A stretch of 13,042 nucleotides of DNA from NCBI GenBank assembly GCA_030837935.1, contig JAUQXU010000232.1, forward strand, positions 1 through 13,042. The letters run 5' to 3'. Within the stretch, counting starts at the first letter, position 1. Each line of letters opens with the position of its first letter. A model generated the notes under the pieces. That model made no database searches. It worked only from the letters and a program-made list of their open reading frames with translations, and was not told the DNA's origin. Made by a program: the position numbers and the translations under genes. Positions 1 through 4,737 of the stretch are shown one piece after another. The DNA is from Candidatus Brocadia sp. (GTDB lineage: Bacteria > Planctomycetota > Brocadiia > Brocadiales > Brocadiaceae).

Positions 1-587
1 TTTGAAATAAAAACATAACCCACACCAATGGTTGCATCATAAAATGGCAACGAAATATTCGACTCACGCTGCATATACGGACACAACATCAAAAAATATA
101 CGTTAAATAAAATATTGATGAAGATGTTGATATTTTTTACGATGGCAAATTTTATCGGACGGCTTTGTTGACGGAGCAATGCAAATGGAATACTCGCTAT
201 TGCATCAAGACCCAGGATGAGGGAGAAAATAATGATGTATTCCGGATGATCCGGATAACGAATAGCACTTGCAACCGGTTGTGCAAACGCGCTCATGCCT
301 AGTATAAAAATAATTGACGAAATACCAATGGATACAAATGCCGTTGGAAATACCTTATCTCTTTTTTCTTCCTCCTGCGAGAAACGGAAAAATGCAGTTT
401 CCATTCCATAGGTAAGCGCCACAATAAAAAACGCAACATAGGCATACAATTCACTCACCACACCATAATCAGCAGTGCAGAAAACCCTTGTGTGCAAAGG
501 TACGAGAAGATAGTTAAGCAAACGACCAAGTATGGTACTCAAACCATAAATAGCCGTTTGCGATGCAAGTTTTCTTAGCTGGCTCAA
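1..587 (-). CDS. Wzx-like polysaccharide flippase, N-terminal part (runs off the left edge)
   Basis: The minus strand is open from 587 to the window edge, about 195 residues, starting MSQLRKLASQTAIYGLS. The pattern is that of the polysaccharide biosynthesis/Wzx (MATE-like) flippase family: an N-terminal segment with G-L-S-T-I-L-G-R, then N-Y-L-L-V-P-L-H-T-R-V-F and the D-Y-G-V-V-S-E-L-Y loop, followed by several hydrophobic membrane segments (for example AYVAFFIVALTYGMETAFF). Such proteins move lipid-linked sugar units across the inner membrane for capsule or O-antigen assembly. The start is uncertain: the frame has a stop at 597-599, so the TTG at 585-587 is the first plausible start, and the Shine-Dalgarno before it is weak. 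It is divergent from cas6 and has no visible functional link to it. The family call is firm; substrate and start are not. Confidence 0.8.
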   Translation of the reverse strand, partial: MSQLRKLASQTAIYGLSTILGRLLNYLLVPLHTRVFCTADYGVVSELYAYVAFFIVALTYGMETAFFRFSQEEEKRDKVFPTAFVSIGISSIIFILGMSAFAQPVASAIRYPDHPEYIIIFSLILGLDAIASIPFALLRQQSRPIKFAIVKNINIFINILFNVYFLMLCPYMQRESNISLPFYDATIGVGYVFIS

Positions 588-700
588 TTCAGAAAATTAT
601 CCATAGGAAAAATAGATGATTATCGTATGCCTTAATCCAAAGCCTAACCATGCAAAAAATATTCGTAGCAGTTCATCAGGTATTAAAAAAGCCTGGAATG

Positions 701-768
701 CCCCCCTCCTAGCCCCCTTTCTAAGAGGGATTTTTGAAGTCCCCCTTAATAAAGGGGGAAACAGGGGG
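701..768. repeat. C-run/G-run hairpin repeat (REP-like)
   Basis: A run of Cs and 'agccccctttctaagaggg' is followed by a perfect hairpin, CCCCCTT (741-747), loop AATA, AAGGGGG (752-758), then 'aaacaggggg'. The same style, a run of Cs, an AT-rich loop and a run of Gs, recurs at 2234-2354. Compact palindromic elements of this sort are dispersed in many environmental genomes. It could act as a transcriptional stop on either strand, but no clear U-tract follows. Confidence 0.6.
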
Positions 769-1037
769 TTGTCTTCCAACATTACAGGTACCACCTGAAC
801 TGTTACAAATCTTCAAAATCGCAGGTATAATCCCGGGAGGTACCTTGATTATCTTTATCGGTTTCGCTATTTATAGTAAAACGGAATGATTTGTCAAGAC
901 CAATTATTATTATTAATATTTAGATACAATCATGAATAAACTACTATGTCCCGCATGGTAACTCCAGTCGCCTTACTGATTCATTCCGCCAATCACACCT
1001 TCCCTTATTTACGTCTTTTTATCTGAACGAATTTGTA

Positions 1038-1065
1038 TTGATTTGTTCCTGTAAAGTGCTATCAT
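1038..1065 (+). promoter_or_regulatory. Possible sigma70-type promoter for cas6
   Basis: TTGATT at 1038-1043 and TATCAT at 1060-1065 are separated by 16 bases, about 90 bases upstream of the cas6 ATG. Both hexamers are imperfect and the region is AT-rich, so a chance match is quite possible. Confidence 0.25.
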
Positions 1066-1152
1066 ACTTACCTGGCTACCCGTGAAAAGGGATTTTCCTG
1101 TCTATTTCCTGTAATCCATACATAAGCCAAAAGCAAATTTTGGTGCCATAGA

Positions 1153-2157
1153 ATGAGGATAAAAATAACCCTCTCAGCAGATAGATCAGGCATCATCGAC
1201 TTCAACTACCAGCACCAGATACAGGCCGTCATCTATGGTTTTCTGTCCAGGTCAAACCCTGACTATGCTCAATGGCTTCACCAGCAGGGCTTTATTTACA
1301 AAAAAGACAAGCGATTCAAGCTCTTTGTCTTTTCTGGTATAATATTCAACGGTCCGATCAAAATCATTCGTTTAAACCGTACAATCCGCTTAAACAGATC
1401 AAGCGGATTGAACAGCCCGAACGGCTTAAACGGCTTGAACGGTTTGAACAGCTTAAACAACTTAAACAGTTTGAACAATCTAACCGATCGGAATGGCTTT
1501 TCATTTAAAGCTTCTCAAACCATTCCCTTTACCTTCTCTTTTCAGATCGCATCCCCGGTTGATAGATTCATTCAGTACTTAATTGAGGGTATATTTCACG
1601 AAGGAAACGAGATAGTCCTTGGACGGCAAACACTAAATATCCATCGGATAGAAACCCTCCCGGACCCTTTGAACAGCTTAAACGGTTTAAACGGATTAAC
1701 CGGCTTGAATGGCGTAATCAACTTAACCCTACGCCCCTTAGAATCTCCCCTTTTTATCAAAAAGCCCATGCCTCCGGGCCAACAAGACATCTACCTATTT
1801 CCGGGAGACGAAGATTATAAAGAACTCCTAAACCAAAACCTCATTCACAAATACGATACCCTCTACGGCAAACCTTTTGAAGGCGAACCGTTAAAATTCG
1901 ATTTCCATGCTATCAAGGGAAAATCCGTGAAACAGTTTACCGTCTTTAAGAAAGGATTGGACGGCAGCACAAAACCCATCAACATAAAAGGGACATTACA
2001 ACCCTTTACCGTAACCGGCCCAAAAGAATTAATTAAAATCGGCCTGGAATGCGGTTTTGGACAGAATAACAGTATGGGATGTGGGTATGCAGAGACTTTT
2101 AACAGGGATGGACTGGATAGACATGATTTAAGATCAGCCGCGAATGAACACGAATAG
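1153..2157 (+). CDS. cas6: Cas6 crRNA-processing endoribonuclease with in-frame 9-bp repeat insertions
   Basis: Cas6 cuts the CRISPR precursor transcript in its repeats to make crRNAs. The N terminus (MRIKITLSA) opens a ferredoxin-like RAMP fold. Y28, H43 in W-L-H-Q-Q-G-F, and K50-K53 before K-L-F-V-F-S sit where the Tyr/His/Lys catalytic residues of the family are found. The glycine-rich loop G-L-E-C-G-F-G...M-G-C-G-Y-A-E occupies residues 297-314. At 334 aa the protein is longer than usual (about 240-280). The excess is explained by two Leu-Asn-(Gly/Ser/Asn) blocks, residues 73-111 and 172-190, encoded by a 9-bp tandem repeat, plus about 20 C-terminal residues after G-Y-A-E read from a dispersed repeat. 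The Shine-Dalgarno is weak. In many I-D loci cas6 is next to csc1; here it is 2.6 kb upstream of cas10d. Family call is strong; whether the enzyme tolerates the insertions is unknown. Confidence 0.88.
   Translation: MRIKITLSADRSGIIDFNYQHQIQAVIYGFLSRSNPDYAQWLHQQGFIYKKDKRFKLFVFSGIIFNGPIKIIRLNRTIRLNRSSGLNSPNGLNGLNGLNSLNNLNSLNNLTDRNGFSFKASQTIPFTFSFQIASPVDRFIQYLIEGIFHEGNEIVLGRQTLNIHRIETLPDPLNSLNGLNGLTGLNGVINLTLRPLESPLFIKKPMPPGQQDIYLFPGDEDYKELLNQNLIHKYDTLYGKPFEGEPLKFDFHAIKGKSVKQFTVFKKGLDGSTKPINIKGTLQPFTVTGPKELIKIGLECGFGQNNSMGCGYAETFNRDGLDRHDLRSAANEHE
1369..1485 (+). repeat. 9-bp tandem repeat array inside cas6 (array 1)
   Basis: Degenerate tandem units of consensus (c/t)tt(a/g)aac(a/g)g are in phase with the cas6 reading frame and encode R-L-N / G-L-N / S-L-N / N-L-N runs (residues 73-111). 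The best-preserved part is about 1432-1485. It lies in a loop after the first RAMP strand block (K-L-F-V-F-S). The same unit, in the same orientation, forms the intergenic arrays at 3142, 3684 and 4517. Confidence 0.9.
1666..1722 (+). repeat. 9-bp tandem repeat array inside cas6 (array 2)
   Basis: A second short in-frame block of the same 9-bp unit encodes P-L-N-S-L-N-G-L-N-G-L-T-G-L-N-G (from residue 172). It falls where Cas6 proteins change from the first to the second RAMP domain, just before the L-R-P-L-E-S-P strand. Confidence 0.85.
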
Positions 2158-2175
2158 GCGCAAATGGGCTTGTAT
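2099..2175 (+). repeat. Dispersed repeat covering the 3' end of cas6
   Basis: The sequence 'aacagggatggactggata' followed by 'gccgcgaatgaacacgaat' resembles the module at 11874-11985 ('gccacgaatggacacaaat', 'cagggatggacacgatgaa'), with the two halves in opposite order. It supplies the last residues of Cas6 and its stop codon. A degenerate third trace is near 2418-2447 ('ttacacgaatgaccccgaat'). Confidence 0.6.
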
Positions 2176-2233
2176 AAACAGAGTTGAAACAGGGATAGAC
2201 GGGGTAGGAATGATAATGAATGGGAGTCTTCAA

Positions 2234-2381
2234 TTCCCCTCTAACATATATGTATAGGAATTTCAATCTTTCGTAATTCCCCTCTAGAAAGAGGGGATTA
2301 AAGGGTGTGTACATAATGCCATAACACACCCCCAGGCCCCTCTTTTTAGAGGGGAGATTTAAAGTCGTTGCCAAAGGCAAC
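2234..2381. repeat. Cluster of hairpins, C-run/G-run repeat family
   Basis: Successive inverted repeats: TTCCCCTC/GAGGGGA around 2276-2299; GGGTGTGT (2303-2310) with ACACACCC (2324-2331); CCCCTC...GAGGGG at 2337-2354; and GTTGCC-AAA-GGCAAC at 2367-2381. They resemble the element at 701-768. They may end transcription after cas6 or be folded remains of mobile repeats. Confidence 0.6.
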
Positions 2382-2576
2382 CTAATTTAAAGGGATGTGT
2401 TATTGGATATTTCAGCAGCAGCAAATTTACACGAATGACCCCGAATAAGAATTACGTAAAGGTTTGTGTAGTATTTTATAATTTTTAGCTGTTTGAATAC
2501 ATGAAATTTCGTATCAGTTTAGTAGTTTGAAAATGGCAACTGTTTTGCCTTACAAAATACCAAAATGTTGACTTTT

Positions 2577-2665
2577 ATGCCCGAAGGGCAGAAAGAATAT
2601 AGCCAGGGGTGACAACCCCTGGAAAAAGAGCATATTACAAAACATAACCCCAAAGGGGCGAAAGG
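2577..2665 (+). repeat. Three-hairpin dispersed repeat, copy 1
   Basis: Three short hairpins in a row: GCCC-GAA-GGGC (2579-2589), CCAGGGG-TGACAA-CCCCTGG (2603-2622) and CCCC-AAA-GGGG (2648-2658), then 'cgaaagga'. The order and loop sequences match the copies at 4260-4358 and, inverted, 4417-4505. Confidence 0.7.
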
Positions 2666-2749
2666 AATTTGAATTAATTCGGGTAAATTCACCTGCATGC
2701 GTGATTAACGATACGAGGTATTATTAGATTAGATAAAGGACAGATTGAA

Positions 2750-2938
2750 GTGGTGGATGATGCTATGGCAGAAGTGCTGCGCCACAAAACACCGGCAGAA
2801 AGGATTCACATTGGTTTTAACTTATGGATATCAGCGCAGAATATGCTCATGACGCACCTGAAAAAAACTCATCCTGAATGGGATACCAAAAGGCTTGCCC
2901 CGGAAGTGTCCAGGAGACTTACGCATGGGACCATTTGA
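2750..2938 (+). CDS. Small conserved hypothetical protein, possible partner of the nucleotidyltransferase
   Basis: 62 aa with a GTG start chosen because AAGGA at 2736-2740 lies 9 bases upstream. The frame is open only back to 2705. Visible features are A-E-V-L-R-H-K-T-P-A-E-R-I, a helical segment G-F-N-L-W-I-S-A-Q-N-M-L, and H-P-E-W-D ending R-R-L-T-H-G-T-I. I recall this pattern (R-x-K-T-P-A-E-R, H-P-x-W, R-R-L-x-H-G) from small proteins encoded directly upstream of minimal nucleotidyltransferases in environmental bacteria; their function is not known to me. It overlaps the following ATG (2925) by 14 bases, as expected for a coupled pair. A TA-like role is only a guess from the arrangement. 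Confidence 0.6.
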   Translation: MVDDAMAEVLRHKTPAERIHIGFNLWISAQNMLMTHLKKTHPEWDTKRLAPEVSRRLTHGTI

Positions 2939-3140
2939 ACTGCTTCAGGGCATTGTTGAAATTCTTGAACGTCTTCAGATTCCCTACCTGATAACCTGGT
3001 CTGTCGCTGCAATGGCATACGGAGAGTCCCGATTAACGAATGATATTGACATCATAGACATAGATTACATCACCCAATGGGCAGATAGATTAGGCATTCG
3101 GGATATCTGGGATGCGGTATTAAAACGGGTAAAGGAATAA
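2925..3140 (+). pseudogene. Nucleotidyltransferase (AbiEii-like) with large internal deletion
   Basis: From ATG 2925 the 71-aa product starts M-G-P-F-E-L-L-Q-G-I-V-E-I-L-E and reaches S-V-A-A-M-A-Y-G...L-T-N-D-I-D-I-I, the front of a minimal nucleotidyltransferase. It then jumps directly to D-Y-I-T-Q-W-A-D-R-L-G-I, which looks like the C-terminal end of the same kind of protein. Full-length relatives are roughly 180-200 aa as I recall, so about 110 residues are missing. The glycine of the G-S motif is a Trp here (T-W-S-V), which would also spoil catalysis. The junction around 3045-3070 has short repeats (gacat, atagacat) suitable for deletion by slippage. An upstream in-frame ATG at 2895 is less likely, because it falls inside the preceding gene. 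Confidence 0.65.
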
Positions 3141-3141
3141 T

Positions 3142-3213
3142 CTGCTTGAATGGTTTGAACAGTTTCATCGGCTTAAACGGTTTAAACTGCTTAAACCATT
3201 TTTAACCAGCTTA
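3142..3213 (+). repeat. 9-bp tandem repeat array 3 (intergenic)
   Basis: Units such as 'cggcttaaa' and 'cggtttaaa' continue in register from the end of the broken nucleotidyltransferase to 22 bases before the next ATG. Orientation is the same as in cas6. Confidence 0.85.
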
Positions 3214-3234
3214 ATTTTTTGAAGGAGCCATAAC

Positions 3235-3690
3235 ATGTATTTCGAAGACCTCGAAGTTTGGAAGTCAGCAAGGGCGTTAACAAGCAATATTTACGGAATT
3301 ACCAAAGATGGTAAGTTCTCAAAAGACTACGGCCTCAGAGACCAAATCAGACGTGCATCTGTCTCCATCATGTCTAACATAGCAGAGGGATACGAACGAG
3401 GAGGTAATCAAGAACTTATCCAGTTCTTATCAATAGCAAAAGGGTCATGTGGGGAGGTGCGGTGTCAGTTATACATTGCTGGAGATCAGAACTATATCGA
3501 CCAGAATGAACTAAAACCCTTCATTGAACAATGTAAACGTATCTCAATAATGATTAACAACTTCATGGATCACCTGAAAGGGAGCAGATACAAGGGATCG
3601 AAATACAAAATGCCAGAGCGAACGAGTATGAAAGAAACGCTGGATGAAATGATGAAGAAAGTGAATGCAAAGAACGATAAAACCAGCTAA
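3235..3690 (+). CDS. Four-helix-bundle protein (S23/IVS-like family)
   Basis: 151 aa. M-Y-F-E-D-L-E-V-W-K-S-A-R at the N terminus and R-D-Q-I-R-R-A-S-V-S-I-M-S-N-I-A-E-G-Y-E near residue 45 are the hallmarks of the small four-helix-bundle family related to proteins encoded in 23S rRNA intervening sequences. Molecular function is unknown; these proteins are thought to oligomerise and possibly bind nucleic acid. GAAGGAG lies about 8 bases before the ATG. The C-terminal tail (R-Y-K-G-S-K-Y-K, then lysine-rich) is less typical, and the final codons (K-T-S-stop) already lie in the next 9-bp array. It stands alone between arrays 3 and 4 and is probably a passenger rather than a CRISPR component. 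Confidence 0.85.
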   Translation: MYFEDLEVWKSARALTSNIYGITKDGKFSKDYGLRDQIRRASVSIMSNIAEGYERGGNQELIQFLSIAKGSCGEVRCQLYIAGDQNYIDQNELKPFIEQCKRISIMINNFMDHLKGSRYKGSKYKMPERTSMKETLDEMMKKVNAKNDKTS

Positions 3691-3766
3691 ACTGTTTAAA
3701 CGGCTCAAACTGTTTCATCGGTTTTACTGCTTGAACGGCTTAAACGAATTCTTCGGCCTGAACCAT
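3684..3766 (+). repeat. 9-bp tandem repeat array 4 (intergenic)
   Basis: Units such as 'actgtttaa', 'cggctcaaa', 'cggcttaaa' begin at the stop codon of the four-helix-bundle gene and end about 20 bases before the ATG at 3787, followed by 'attatttttattggaggtaatc'. Confidence 0.85.
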
Positions 3767-3786
3767 TATTTTTATTGGAGGTAATC

Positions 3787-3840
3787 ATGCCATTATTCAA
3801 TTGGACAGGGAATCCGTGGATAAACCTTTTATTTTCTTGA
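3787..3840 (+). pseudogene. Orphan gene start, copy 1 (possibly a Cas8/Cst1-like N terminus)
   Basis: A strong ribosome-binding site (TTGGAGGTAATC) precedes ATG 3787, but the reading frame is only 17 codons: M-P-L-F-N-W-T-G-N-P-W-I-N-L-L-F-S-stop. The first eleven codons and the RBS are repeated almost exactly at 4674-4715. T-G-N-P-(F/W)-V-D near the N terminus recalls large subunits of some other type I systems (Cas8a1/b, Cst1-like). That match is from memory and short. The gene appears to have lost everything after codon 11. Confidence 0.5.
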
Positions 3841-3923
3841 AATCGTGTTTTTAAGCGATGCCTTAGTTACCTTTAATGTAATCAAAACAATCGATTTGTC
3901 TATGGATAATAAACAAAAAAGTA

Positions 3924-4052
3924 ACATAGAGTGCACGCTAAAAGAAAGTTGTCATTGCGATGGCGACGAAGCAATCTCAAGCAGGGATTGCTTCTGGCTA
4001 TCGCCATCGCAATGACTATTAACATGTCAACTTAAGACGTTCACCATAGTGA
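3924..4052 (+). mobile_element. MITE-like palindromic element, copy 1
   Basis: The centre is a long hairpin: perfect 16-bp arms at 3951-3966 and 4001-4016 (GTCATTGCGATGGCGA and its complement), plus inner arms gaagcaatc (3968-3976) and gattgcttc (3986-3994). Similarity to the copy at 12091-12219 (inverted) continues outward on both sides: 'cgctaaaagaaagtt' is identical (3936-3950 versus 12194-12208), and 'catg(t/c)caac' and 'acgtt(c/t)ac(c/t)atagtga' occur on the other side. The ends are themselves related as imperfect terminal inverted repeats (atag...cg / cg...ctat). It has no coding capacity. Confidence 0.7.
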
Positions 4053-4100
4053 AGCGTACGTATACAAAAACTATTTCTGTCAAAAAAGCTTTCAGATGAC

Positions 4101-4129
4101 GGCATAGACAAACGGAGTTTGTCCATGCC
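4101..4129. repeat. Short hairpin with 13-bp arms
   Basis: GGCATAGACAAAC and GTTTGTCCATGCC pair with one mismatch around a three-base loop. No T-tract follows, so it is more likely part of a dispersed palindrome than a terminator. Confidence 0.5.
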
Positions 4130-4259
4130 TGTCTAACTGGATTGTATAGAAATTTTCATTTTATTTATGCGGGTTAGCGGGAGATGGATGTTGTTGGATT
4201 AGCAACTATAGCATGTTATGAAATCAGAACAGGCGATAAATTCTGTTGAGAACTGAAGT

Positions 4260-4358
4260 ATGCCCGAAGGGCAGAAAGCATTTAGGCGGAGATGAAGCCC
4301 CCGTGTATGAGAAATACCAAATACATAGCCCCAACGGGGCGGCAGAAATTGAGGAATC
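4260..4358 (+). repeat. Three-hairpin dispersed repeat, copy 2
   Basis: It starts with the same 'atgcccgaagggcagaaag' as copy 1 (2577) and ends with GCCCC-AAC-GGGGCGG, with a weaker middle hairpin. The short ORFs on both strands here are translations of the repeat. Confidence 0.65.
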
Positions 4359-4416
4359 TTATATGCCCAAGACCGTGTCCGTTTCAAAAACTATGGAAAT
4401 AATAATAAATTCTTTC

Positions 4417-4505
4417 ACCCCTTCGGGGCTAAATTTGTGTTGTTCTTTTAGTCAGGGGGCTTCACCCCCTGCTATATGCTGGCAGCCCTTCAGGCTTGAA
4501 AAAGG
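4417..4505 (-). repeat. Three-hairpin dispersed repeat, copy 3 (inverted)
   Basis: Read on the minus strand it has 'gcctgaagggc', then AGGGGGTGAAGCCCCCT, then 'gccccgaaggggtgaaag', the same order of three hairpins as copies 1 and 2. It faces copy 2 head to head. A TATAAT at 4506-4511 just after it has no convincing -35 box. Confidence 0.65.
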
Positions 4506-4516
4506 TATAATTTAAT

Positions 4517-4662
4517 GTTTGAACAGCTTAGTTAGTTTGCACGGTTTATACTGCTGAATTGGTTTAACCGGCTTGAACGGTTTAAACTGCTTTTTCGGCT
4601 TGAACGATTTGATCGGTTTTACCGGCTTGAACGGTTTAAACTGTTTACACTGCTTGAACGAT
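4517..4662 (+). repeat. 9-bp tandem repeat array 5 (intergenic, longest)
   Basis: About 16 degenerate units ('cggcttgaa', 'cggtttaaa', 'ctgcttgaa' types), containing a higher-order repeat in which 'cggcttgaacggtttaaact' occurs twice. It ends 20 bases before ATG 4683, followed by 'attattttaaccggaggtaatc', which closely matches the sequence after array 4. Confidence 0.85.
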
Positions 4663-4682
4663 TATTTTAACCGGAGGTAATC

Positions 4683-4733
4683 ATGCCATTATTCAGTTGG
4701 ACAGGGAATCCGTGGGTGGATATGGAGGGATGA
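4683..4733 (+). pseudogene. Orphan gene start, copy 2, overlapping the cas10d ribosome-binding site
   Basis: The 16-codon frame M-P-L-F-S-W-T-G-N-P-W-V-D-M-E-G-stop follows a strong RBS (CCGGAGGTAATC). It ends four bases before the cas10d ATG, and its last codons contain the cas10d Shine-Dalgarno (GGAGGG, 4724-4729). The RBS and first codons duplicate the copy at 3787 with few changes. It may be a remnant of a lost gene. If translated it would act as a short leader coupling ribosomes into cas10d. Confidence 0.5.
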
Positions 4734-4737
4734 AATT

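Larger units (their letters stand above)
588..1152. other. Intergenic region between divergent flippase and cas6
   Basis: About 565 bases without a convincing gene. The short ORFs on both strands around 597-798 are translations of the hairpin repeat at 701-768 and its flanks. The rest (about 800-1150) is AT-rich, shows no repeat units, and must contain the promoters for the divergent genes. No tRNA, CRISPR repeat or 9-bp array is visible here. Confidence 0.6.
2158..2749. other. Repeat-rich intergenic region downstream of cas6
   Basis: Almost 600 bases without a supportable gene. It holds the hairpin cluster at 2234-2381 and the three-hairpin element at 2577-2665. Between them, 2400-2570 is AT-rich with nothing recognisable. 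The minus-strand ORF across 2099-2380 is a translation of the repeats. Confidence 0.6.
3841..4259. other. Gene-free stretch with MITE and hairpin
   Basis: No supportable gene. It contains MITE copy 1 (3924-4052) and a perfect-looking hairpin (4101-4129). The remainder is AT-rich with nothing recognised, including no continuation of the gene start at 3787 in any frame. Confidence 0.55.

Noticed and set aside
597..798. Small ORFs on both strands around the hairpin repeat
   Set aside because: Their sequence is mostly translation of the C-run/G-run repeat; no family resemblance.
1272..1508. 78-aa ORF rich in R-L-E-R-F-E-Q-L-K-Q as a coiled-coil protein
   Set aside because: It is the other open frame of the 9-bp array inside cas6; the cas6 frame has the recognised domains.
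2099..2380. 93-aa minus-strand ORF after cas6
   Set aside because: It reads through the cas6 3' end and the hairpin cluster; composition reflects the repeats.
4506..4511. Perfect TATAAT as the cas10d operon promoter
   Set aside because: No -35 box at suitable spacing, and it sits at the edge of a repeat copy.
4199..4515. ORFs of 62 aa (minus) and 89 aa (plus) upstream of cas10d
   Set aside because: Both are translations of the two facing three-hairpin repeats.
4517..4662. Tandem array taken as a CRISPR array
   Set aside because: The unit is 9 bases and degenerate, with no unique spacers; no 28-37-base repeat with spacers occurs anywhere in the window.
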